Shown here piece after piece: positions 1 through 6,187 of a DNA stretch of 64,000 bases. Position numbers and translations under genes: made by a program. Under the pieces are notes generated by a model, which was not told the origin of the DNA, ran no database searches, and worked only from the letters and a program-made list of their open reading frames with translations. Source of the stretch: DATKJS01 sp050015275 (lineage in GTDB: Bacteria; Acidobacteriota; Aminicenantia; Aminicenantales; Saccharicenantaceae); NCBI GenBank assembly GCA_050015275.1, contig JBEKBS010000011.1, forward strand, positions 20,913 to 84,912. The letters run 5' to 3'. Every line of letters begins with the position of its first letter. Position 1 is the stretch's first letter.

Positions 1-122
1 ATGGGATTGCCCTGGCCCTGGTCTTTCTCGGCGAAAGTCCCTCCCTGCGGACGCTTTCGGGAGGGGCCTTGATCCTGACGGCGGCCCTCATCGTTACCGT
101 TCGGGCCGCCCGAACGCCCTAG
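1..122 (+). CDS. EamA/DMT-family transporter, C-terminal fragment
   Basis: The reading frame that starts at base 3 is open from the window edge and stops at TAG 120-122, giving 39 residues. It reads as a membrane helix, then a short polar link with Gly-Glu and Pro-Ser-Leu, a Gly-Gly turn, and a last hydrophobic helix ending in Arg-Ala-Ala-Arg. That is the usual end of the second EamA repeat in drug/metabolite transporters, where a conserved Glu sits at the helix boundary. Substrate cannot be inferred. The ATG at bases 1-3 is out of frame, so the gene begins outside the window. It converges with the ornithine aminotransferase gene 39 nt away. Confidence 0.6.
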   Translation, partial: GIALALVFLGESPSLRTLSGGALILTAALIVTVRAARTP

Positions 123-161
123 CTCTTCTCGCCGGCCTTTCCTGATTTTCCGCTTTTCCGC

Positions 162-1373
162 TCAGGAGCTTTCGAGCCGCTTGAAGACGGCTTTGATGCG
201 CTTGATGGCCCAGTTGATGTCCTTGTCCCGGATGATGAGGGGCGGGGCCAGGCGGATGACATGCTCGTGGGTCTCCTTGCAGAGCAGGCCCTCTTTCATC
301 AACTCTTCGCAGTACCGGCGGGCGCCGCCGGCTTCAGGCTTGAGCTCGATCCCTACGAGGAGCCCGCGGCCGCGGATCTCCTTGATCTTCCGGCTCCGGA
401 TCTTGCCGAGCTTTTCGACGAAATAACGGCCCCGTTCGGCGGCGTTCTCGACGAGCTTTTCCTCACGGATGACTTTCAGGCTCTCGCGGGCCACGGCGCA
501 GCCCAGCGGGTTCCCGCCGAAGGTCGAACCGTGCTCGCCGGGCTTGAACACCCCGAGGATTTCCCGGTCGGCCAGGACCGCGGAAATCGGGTAGCAGCCG
601 CCCCCGAGGGATTTCCCGATGATGACCATGTCGGGCCGGACCCCTTCATATTCGCAGGCGAAGAGCTGGCCGACCCGGCCGAGCCCGGTCTGGATCTCGT
701 CGGCGATGAAGAGGACGTTCATCCTCGAGCAGATCTCGCGGGCTTTCTTCAGGTATCCGTCGGGGGGGATGAGGATGCCGGCCTCGGCCTGGATGGGCTC
801 GACGAAGAAAGCCGCCGTGTTCGGCGTGATGGCCCTTTCCAGGGCTTCGGCGTCGCCAAAGGGCACGATGGTGAATCCCGGCGTGAAGGGGCCGAAATCC
901 TGGCGGTAGAGCGGCTCGGTGGAGAAGCTGATCACGGTCACGGTCCGGCCGTGGAAGTTGTTGGCGCAGGCGATGATGTCGGCCTTGTCCTGGGGAACGC
1001 CTTTTTTTTGGTAGGCCCACTTGCGGGCCGTCTTGATGGCGGTCTCCGCGGCCTCGGCCCCCGAGTTCATGGGCAGGACCATGGTGTAGCCCGTCATCTC
1101 ACAGATCTCCTTGGCCAGGAGGGGCCATTGGTCGTTCCGGAACGCCCTCGAGGTCAAGGTCAGTCTCTTGGCCTGGTCGATCAGCGCTTTGACGATCCGG
1201 GGATGCCGGTGGCCTTGGTTGACGGCGGAATAAGAGCTCAGGCAGTCCAGGTACTTGCGTCCTTCGACGTCATACATCCAGATCCCTTTGGCCTTATTGA
1301 TGACGACGTCCAGGGGATGATAATTATGGGCTCCGTAGAGGTCTTCGACGAGGATGAGGTCCTTGCTGTCCAT
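162..1373 (-). CDS. rocD: ornithine aminotransferase (ornithine--oxo-acid transaminase)
   Basis: Class-III PLP aminotransferase of 403 residues, the normal length for RocD, predicted to convert ornithine plus 2-oxoglutarate to glutamate semialdehyde and glutamate in the cytoplasm. It begins with the Tyr-Gly-Ala-His-Asn-Tyr-His-Pro block typical of ornithine aminotransferases. It has NSGAEAAETAIK at about 103-114, the cofactor-contacting ADEIQTGLGR at about 224-233, and the Schiff-base lysine in GKSLGGGCYP (about K254). The start at 1373 is chosen because AAGGAGG lies 6-7 nt upstream; the open frame extends further but runs through a tRNA gene. It is the last gene after a tRNA-Ser and hom on the same strand. 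Other class-III transaminases are possible, but the N-terminal block favours RocD. Confidence 0.9.
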   Translation of the reverse strand: MDSKDLILVEDLYGAHNYHPLDVVINKAKGIWMYDVEGRKYLDCLSSYSAVNQGHRHPRIVKALIDQAKRLTLTSRAFRNDQWPLLAKEICEMTGYTMVLPMNSGAEAAETAIKTARKWAYQKKGVPQDKADIIACANNFHGRTVTVISFSTEPLYRQDFGPFTPGFTIVPFGDAEALERAITPNTAAFFVEPIQAEAGILIPPDGYLKKAREICSRMNVLFIADEIQTGLGRVGQLFACEYEGVRPDMVIIGKSLGGGCYPISAVLADREILGVFKPGEHGSTFGGNPLGCAVARESLKVIREEKLVENAAERGRYFVEKLGKIRSRKIKEIRGRGLLVGIELKPEAGGARRYCEELMKEGLLCKETHEHVIRLAPPLIIRDKDINWAIKRIKAVFKRLESS

Positions 1374-1413
1374 GTGATTCCTCCTTCCTTTCCCGGCCCA
1401 CCGGCGTTTCTGA

Positions 1414-1506
<93 letters not shown>

Positions 1507-1548
1507 GTTTCGAAGGAACGGGGCAAACCGCACGCCGATGAGAGACCT

Positions 1549-1577
1549 AAGGTATCAAAAAACCCGGGTGAGGTCAA
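1549..1577 (-). promoter_or_regulatory. sigma70-like promoter for tRNA-Ser(GGA)
   Basis: On the minus strand TTGACC (1572-1577) is followed after 17 nt by TACCTT (1549-1554). The predicted start is near 1542, about 36 nt before the mature tRNA 5' end. The -35 box matches 5 of 6 consensus bases but the -10 is poor. Confidence 0.45.
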
Positions 1578-1631
1578 CGGAGCGGCCTTCGTCTCCGCCC
1601 GTTCGTGGTCACCTCATGGATGACGCTCGGA

Positions 1632-2666
1632 TCAGGTTTGTCCACGATAGATGTTGATGAGGTCTTTGAGCAGCGCGGCCGCGGCGCCGCGGGGGTTCGA
1701 CCGGCCGCCCGTCAGCGTCACGGCGCCCATCGTGTCCGTAAAGAAAGTGATCCCCTTCTCGGTCCCGTTGACATGAAAGAGCGGGTGGGCTGGGTCGAGG
1801 AGCGAAGGCCGGACCTCGAGGCTCCACCCCCGGCCGTTTTTCTTGGGAGCGGCTGTCGCTAGGAGCTTGACCGACTTCCCTTCTTTCCTGGCCTCGCCGA
1901 CGTAGCCCTCGGGCAGGCCGGAGATTCCCGAGATCTTCACATCATTCAGGGAAAGGTTCGTGCCCAGGCAGGCGTTGGCGATGAGGAGGAGCTTGGCCGC
2001 GGAATCCCAGCCCTCGACATCGGTGGAGGGGTCGGGCTCGGCGATCCCCCAGCGGCGGGATTCCTGGAGGGCTTCTTCATAGCTGAGCCCGGCCGCCATC
2101 TTGGTCAGGACGTAGTTTGACGTCCCGTTGAGGATTCCCTGGATGCCCTCGATGCCGGCCCCGGCCAGGGAAACGAGCCCGACGTCCAGGGTCGGAAGGG
2201 CGGCCGCTGTGGCCCCGCTGAATTTCAGGGCCAGCCCCTGGGCGGCGGCCATTTCCCTGAGCTTCCGGAAAGCGATGACCAGGGCCCCCTTGCTCGCGGT
2301 CACGACGTTCCAGCCGTTTTCCAGGGCCAGGATGATATAGGAAAGGCCCGGCTCGCCGGTCTTCAGATTCGAGGGAGTGCACTCCACGAGACACCCGCCC
2401 CTCCCGGCCGTTTTGAAGATCTCGGGGATCCACATCCCCGGCTGCCAGGCCGGGCTGCCTTCGACCCCCGCCCCGCCGCTCTTGAAGACGTGGCCGATGT
2501 CCAGGGGCTGGCCGGAGAAGAGACAACCTTCCGCTTTGACGACAGCCATGATCGTGAAACGAAGTCCGTAGCGAGACTCGAGGTCCCCTTCCTTTTCCCG
2601 CAGAAGCGTGACGAAGGCCCGGCTGACGTGACCGAAACCCGTCAGGGCAATGGGGATCGTTTTCAT
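1632..2666 (-). CDS. hom: homoserine dehydrogenase
   Basis: 344 residues; predicted to reduce aspartate semialdehyde to homoserine in the threonine/methionine branch. The N-terminal Rossmann motif GFGHVSR is at about 10-16. ASKGAL at about 124-129 contains the family lysine. The catalytic stretch GTSNYVLTKM (about 181-190) is followed by EPDPSTDVEGWDSAAK (about 210-225) with the conserved Asp and Lys. It is short and has neither the aspartokinase domain nor a C-terminal ACT domain, so feedback control by threonine is not evident. Met at 2666 is preferred because GGACAGGA lies just upstream; an in-frame extension to 2696 has no ribosome site. It is sandwiched between two tRNA-Ser genes, with tadA upstream and thrC divergent. 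No homoserine kinase gene is visible in the window. Confidence 0.88.
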   Translation of the reverse strand: MKTIPIALTGFGHVSRAFVTLLREKEGDLESRYGLRFTIMAVVKAEGCLFSGQPLDIGHVFKSGGAGVEGSPAWQPGMWIPEIFKTAGRGGCLVECTPSNLKTGEPGLSYIILALENGWNVVTASKGALVIAFRKLREMAAAQGLALKFSGATAAALPTLDVGLVSLAGAGIEGIQGILNGTSNYVLTKMAAGLSYEEALQESRRWGIAEPDPSTDVEGWDSAAKLLLIANACLGTNLSLNDVKISGISGLPEGYVGEARKEGKSVKLLATAAPKKNGRGWSLEVRPSLLDPAHPLFHVNGTEKGITFFTDTMGAVTLTGGRSNPRGAAAALLKDLINIYRGQT

Positions 2667-2719
2667 TTTTTCCTGTCCAACCGTTCCCGGAAACACGGGC
2701 TCCTCGGGATGGTCATGTT

Positions 2720-2811
2720 TGGCGGAGAGGGCGGGATTCGAACCCGCGATACCGATTGCTCGATATATCGGTTTTCGAGACCGACGCCTTCAGCCACTCG
2801 GCCACCTCTCC
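2720..2811 (-). tRNA. tRNA-Ser(CGA)
   Basis: Same acceptor stem (GGAGAGG/CCTCTCC), T-arm and encoded CCA as the tRNA-Ser at 1415-1506, with a different long variable arm. The anticodon stem TCGGT/ACCGA holds the loop CTCGAAA, so the anticodon is CGA (Ser, UCG). Confidence 0.95.
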
Positions 2812-2841
2812 GTTTCACTTATAAAGCCGCGAGGCCAAAAG

Positions 2842-2870
2842 ATTATAACCGAAATCCTCCCTCTTGAACA
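2842..2870 (-). promoter_or_regulatory. promoter for tRNA-Ser(CGA), possibly also hom
   Basis: A perfect TATAAT on the minus strand (2842-2847) lies 30 nt before the tRNA 5' end. The box 17 nt upstream, TGTTCA (2865-2870), is a weak -35. The predicted start is near 2835. It sits in the 80-nt gap after tadA. Confidence 0.5.
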
Positions 2871-2891
2871 GGCTCGGAAAGGGATGGTTGA

Positions 2892-3377
2892 TCATGGCTT
2901 CCGCCCGCGATCAGGGTTTCTCTTTCGGCGAAAGAAATCCCGGAGCAGCCGGCCGGACTCCTCCGCCATCAGGCCCCCGAGGACCTCCGGACGGTGGTTG
3001 GCCTTCTCGAACGGGAACATCATGATGGAACGGACGGCGCCCGCCTTCGGGTCGAGGGCCCCGTAGACCAACCGCCGGACCCTGGCTTGGACCGCGGCCC
3101 CCAGGCACATCGCGCAAGGTTCCACCGTGACATAAAGGTCGCAATCCGGAAGCCGGTAATTCGCCGTTTTCCGGGCGGCGCGGCGCAGGGCCACGATCTC
3201 GGCGTGGGCCGAGGGGTCGGACGTGCGGACCGGCCGGTTGGAACCGCGGGCCACGACCTTACCGTTCCGCACGACGACCGCCCCGACCGGGACCTCTCCC
3301 CTTTCGGCCGCCTTCTCTGCCTCCCGGAGAGCTGCCTTCATGAAATAACGATCGTCCCGGGCTACGGGGTCCTTCAT
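2892..3377 (-). CDS. tadA: tRNA-specific adenosine deaminase TadA
   Basis: 161 residues, family-typical length. Zinc-dependent deaminase expected to convert A34 of tRNA-Arg(ACG) to inosine. The active-site motif AHAEIVAL lies at about 57-64 (zinc His58, catalytic Glu60), and the second zinc motif PCAMCLGA at about 87-94 (Cys88, Cys91). The C-terminal basic region ends in Arg/Lys-rich sequence. The start has no Shine-Dalgarno sequence, but a good promoter lies 9 nt upstream, implying a near-leaderless transcript. A second Met at residue 13 could be an alternative start, since many TadA proteins begin close to that point. Guanine deaminase-like paralogues share the fold, but the PCAMC and HAE context fits TadA best. 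Confidence 0.9.
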   Translation of the reverse strand: MKDPVARDDRYFMKAALREAEKAAERGEVPVGAVVVRNGKVVARGSNRPVRTSDPSAHAEIVALRRAARKTANYRLPDCDLYVTVEPCAMCLGAAVQARVRRLVYGALDPKAGAVRSIMMFPFEKANHRPEVLGGLMAEESGRLLRDFFRRKRNPDRGRKP

Positions 3378-3386
3378 GGCGCTGGG

Positions 3387-3416
3387 ATTTTACCCCGGAC
3401 GAGCGGACTTTGACAA
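3387..3416 (-). promoter_or_regulatory. promoter of tadA, near-leaderless
   Basis: Minus-strand TTGTCA (3411-3416), 18-nt spacer, TAAAAT (3387-3392), both 5 of 6 to consensus. Only 9 nt separate the -10 box from the tadA ATG, so transcription should start about 2-3 nt before the start codon. Confidence 0.65.
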
Positions 3417-3447
3417 CCCGGGGTTTGCCACCGGTGCCTGCCGTTCC

Positions 3448-3476
3448 TTTCATTGTCCGACTTTTCAAGCTATAAT
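3448..3476 (+). promoter_or_regulatory. promoter of thrC (-10 box clear, -35 weak)
   Basis: TATAAT at 3471-3476 is a perfect -10 box, 26 nt before the thrC start. The hexamer 17 nt upstream (TTTCAT, 3448-3453) is a poor -35. GAAGGA follows before the ATG as ribosome site. Confidence 0.5.
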
Positions 3477-3501
3477 CCGGTTTCGCTGAAGGATTCGCGC
3501 T

Positions 3502-4710
3502 ATGGACGCCGTCGCCTGCCTTTTCTGCTCGAAGAATTATCCGCATGACCCCTTCTCGCCCTTCTGCCCGGACTGCGGCGAGCCGCTGTTACTGGTCCCG
3601 CTTTCCGGGCCCTGTCTGAAGACGATACCGACGGACAGGTCCCATCCTCTTGAGAAGTTCTCGGATTTCCTGCCGCTCCGGTCCTTTGACGCCTCGCTGA
3701 GCCTCGGTGAGGGGAATACGCCTCTTGTCCCGCTCGGCCGGCTGGGCCCAGAGATCGGGATTCCGAAGCTCTTCGCTAAGAACGAGGCCCAGAACCCCAC
3801 CTCAAGCTTCAAGGACAGGGGCACGGCCGTTGCCATCCAGAAGGCCGTCACCCTCAGCTTCAAGAAAATCGGAACCGTATCGACCGGGAATATGGCCGCT
3901 TCGACAGCTGCCTACGGAGCCCGGGCGGGGCTCAAGACTTATGTCCTTCTCAAAGAGGGGACTTCGCGCATGAGCCTCCCGGCCGCGGGGATCTTCGGGC
4001 CGACCCTCATCACAGTCCGGGGGGATTATGGCCGCCTTTTCTATCGGAGCCTCGAGATCGGCAAGAAGCTCGGGATCTATTTCATGAACTCGATCGATCC
4101 CTTCAGGGTCGAGGGCTACAAGGTCACGGGCTTCGAGATCTTCCTCCAGCTCGGCGGCCGGCAGGCGCCGCGCTTCGTATTCGTCCCCGTGAGCTCCGGC
4201 GGGCATCTCCTCGGCCTTATGAGGGCCTTCGAGGACCTCGAACGGGCCGGCCTCGCCCGCGGCTATCCGACCTTCGTCGGCGTCCAGGCTGAAGGCTGCG
4301 CCCCGCTGGTCCGGGCCTTCGGATCAGGAAAACTGAAATATGAGCGTTTGAGCGAGGTCCGGACGATCGCCCATGCCATATCCAATCCCGCCCCTCCGGC
4401 TGGGAACGCCGTCCTCAAGCTGATCAGGGACCACGCCGGGATCCTCATGTCCGTTTCGGACGACGAAATGGTCGCGGCCCAAAGGGCGCTGGCTGCAGCG
4501 GAGGGGCTCTTCTGCCAGCCGGAGTCGGCCGTCACCCTGGCTGGGCTTCTCAAGCTCCGGGAGAAACGCATCCTGCCCGCCGACGGAAGCTCGGTCCTCG
4601 TCCTCACCGGCAGCGGGCTCAAAGCCCCCTACGCCTTGGATTCCCTCCCGCTCAAGGTCCGTGAGCTCGACCTCGACGACCTCGAACAGGGCCTCGATGA
4701 CCCGGCCTGA
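3502..4710 (+). CDS. thrC: threonine synthase
   Basis: 402 residues; PLP enzyme converting O-phosphohomoserine to threonine. An N-terminal zinc-ribbon-like knuckle is visible (Cys6, Cys9, Cys22, Cys25), as in many short bacterial and archaeal threonine synthases. The PLP lysine is in NPTSSFKDRG (about K104), followed by STGNMAASTAAYGARAG at about 126-142 and the C-terminal LTGSGLKAPY. The gene is divergent from tadA with a TATAAT box 26 nt before the ATG. It works with hom at 1632-2666, although the two are not in one operon. The fold-type II family includes other beta-replacing enzymes, but the zinc knuckle plus FKDRG and the GLK ending support threonine synthase. Confidence 0.88.
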   Translation: MDAVACLFCSKNYPHDPFSPFCPDCGEPLLLVPLSGPCLKTIPTDRSHPLEKFSDFLPLRSFDASLSLGEGNTPLVPLGRLGPEIGIPKLFAKNEAQNPTSSFKDRGTAVAIQKAVTLSFKKIGTVSTGNMAASTAAYGARAGLKTYVLLKEGTSRMSLPAAGIFGPTLITVRGDYGRLFYRSLEIGKKLGIYFMNSIDPFRVEGYKVTGFEIFLQLGGRQAPRFVFVPVSSGGHLLGLMRAFEDLERAGLARGYPTFVGVQAEGCAPLVRAFGSGKLKYERLSEVRTIAHAISNPAPPAGNAVLKLIRDHAGILMSVSDDEMVAAQRALAAAEGLFCQPESAVTLAGLLKLREKRILPADGSSVLVLTGSGLKAPYALDSLPLKVRELDLDDLEQGLDDPA

Positions 4711-4764
4711 TTCTCGGCCGACGGCTAAGGTCCGCCAGGATCATCCAGAGCGGACGAGGGCCGG

Positions 4765-5841
4765 CTACTTCTTCGAGAGGAATTCCACGATCCGGTCGCG
4801 ATATGGGAAGAGCGCCGGCGTTCCGCCCGTGTGGAAGAAGACCACATTGTCCGTCTTCCGGAAATATCCTTTTTTGATGAGGTCGATCATCCCTGCGGCG
4901 GCTTTCGCCGTATAAACGGGGTCCAGGACGATGCCTTCCCGCTCGAAGACGAAGCGGATGACCTCGGCGACCTCCCGGTCGACCACCCCATACCCGTCCC
5001 TGATGTACTCATCGAAGACGATGGCATCATCCGGCCCGAAATCCAGGCCGAGGCCGAGCGCGTCGTCCGTGGCCCGGGCGATCTCCACGACGTCCCGGGA
5101 AAAGGGCCCCTGCGGATCGGAGACGCTGATCCCGACGACCCGGCAGTGGTCCGACAAGGCCTTCGCCCCGACGGCCAGCCCCGCCTGGGTCCCGCCCGAC
5201 CCCGTCGAATGGACGACGGCGTCGACCCGGACGCCCGCTGACTCCATTTGGGTCATCATCTCTGCGAAGGCGTTGACGTAGCTGATGGCCCCGAGGGGCT
5301 TGTCCATGTCCCCTCTCGGAAGCGACCCGCCCACCGGCACGAGGTAAGGCCTGAGCCCCTGAGCCCGGACTTCCGCGGCGGCCTCCTCGAGAATGCCCAT
5401 GGCCTGGCCGGATTTCACGACCTTCCCCCCCGGGGCTTCCCTGATCCTGATCTCCGCATCGAGGATATAATCCAGGAGGAGGTTGCCGTCGTAGCCGGGT
5501 TCGAGGTCGGAGGTCCGGAAGAGGACGAGGACCGGCTTGAGGCCGAACTTGCGGGCGGCGGCGGCCGTCTGCATGCACCAGTTCGATTGCAGGCTGGCCC
5601 AGGTGATGACGACGTCGGCCCGCTTGTCCAGCATGTCGCGGACGATGAACTCGAGCTTCCGGGACTTGTTCCCGCCGAAAGCCAGGCCGGTCAGGTCATC
5701 GCGCTTGATGTAGATCGATGGGCCGCCCAGCGCCGCCGTGAGGTTCTCGAGCTTGCGGACGGGCGTCGGGAGATGAATGAGGTCGACCCTTGGAAAGCGG
5801 CCCACCGTGCGCCGGATCTCATCGGTCGTCATTCTGGGCAT
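4765..5841 (-). CDS. D-cysteine desulfhydrase / ACC-deaminase family PLP enzyme
   Basis: 358 residues of fold-type II PLP enzyme. The Schiff-base lysine lies in GGNKSRKLEF (about K59). The next block, WASLQSNWCMQTAAAA at about 81-96, corresponds to the family's substrate loop (GAIQSNH in D-cysteine desulfhydrases), here with Trp in place of His. Phosphate-binding glycines lie in STGSGGTQAG. Family members deaminate D-cysteine, 1-aminocyclopropane-1-carboxylate or L-cysteate, and the exact substrate cannot be read from the sequence. The start at 5841 is chosen over an upstream TTG because GGAG is 8 nt before the ATG. It converges with thrC 54 nt away and has its own promoter at 5860-5888. Confidence 0.75.
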   Translation of the reverse strand: MPRMTTDEIRRTVGRFPRVDLIHLPTPVRKLENLTAALGGPSIYIKRDDLTGLAFGGNKSRKLEFIVRDMLDKRADVVITWASLQSNWCMQTAAAARKFGLKPVLVLFRTSDLEPGYDGNLLLDYILDAEIRIREAPGGKVVKSGQAMGILEEAAAEVRAQGLRPYLVPVGGSLPRGDMDKPLGAISYVNAFAEMMTQMESAGVRVDAVVHSTGSGGTQAGLAVGAKALSDHCRVVGISVSDPQGPFSRDVVEIARATDDALGLGLDFGPDDAIVFDEYIRDGYGVVDREVAEVIRFVFEREGIVLDPVYTAKAAAGMIDLIKKGYFRKTDNVVFFHTGGTPALFPYRDRIVEFLSKK

Positions 5842-5859
5842 GATCAAGTCTCCGGCCCT

Positions 5860-5888
5860 AACTTAACAGAAGACTCCCGCGAAGACAA
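5860..5888 (-). promoter_or_regulatory. promoter of the desulfhydrase-like gene
   Basis: Minus strand: TTGTCT (5883-5888), 17 nt, then TAAGTT (5860-5865) preceded by TGT, an extended -10 pattern. The predicted start near 5853 leaves a 12-nt leader containing the GGAG ribosome site. Confidence 0.45.
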
Positions 5889-6149
5889 CACAGGCCCGAA
5901 CGGGAGAATGGATCGCCATCTTCTTTATGAAGGACCCGCCTCGTCAGCACTCCGCATATTCAGGAATTTTTCGGGAGCGTGACCAGGGCGGGCTCCGGCT
6001 CCTCTTCGTAGATCAGGGACGCCGAACGATAGAAGCGCCCGTTGCCGGTCCGGAGAGCCAGCCAGAGGACGGCCGGCCTTTATGTAAAATATCTTTACTG
6101 GCCCGGCGCATCTCACGAAACGATCGGAAGAATGACAGATGAACCAGAG
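5889..6149. other. intergenic stretch, no gene seen
   Basis: The 346-nt gap between the desulfhydrase-like gene start and the sortilin-like gene end holds the promoter at 5860-5888 and a hairpin at 6150-6183. The rest contains only short open frames on both strands, without ribosome sites or recognisable protein features. No RNA-gene signature was recognised. Confidence 0.5.
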
Positions 6150-6183
6150 GGACAATCCCCTCCCGCTGGGAGGATTGCCCCCT
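6150..6183 (-). terminator. hairpin downstream of the sortilin-like gene
   Basis: On the minus strand GGGGCAATCC-TCCC pairs with GGGAGGGGATTGTCCC around a short AGC loop, with one bulge and one G-T pair. It begins about 5 nt after the stop codon. There is no T-run after it, so it may stabilise the 3' end or act as a factor-assisted stop rather than an intrinsic terminator. Confidence 0.45.
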
Positions 6184-6187
6184 TGGA

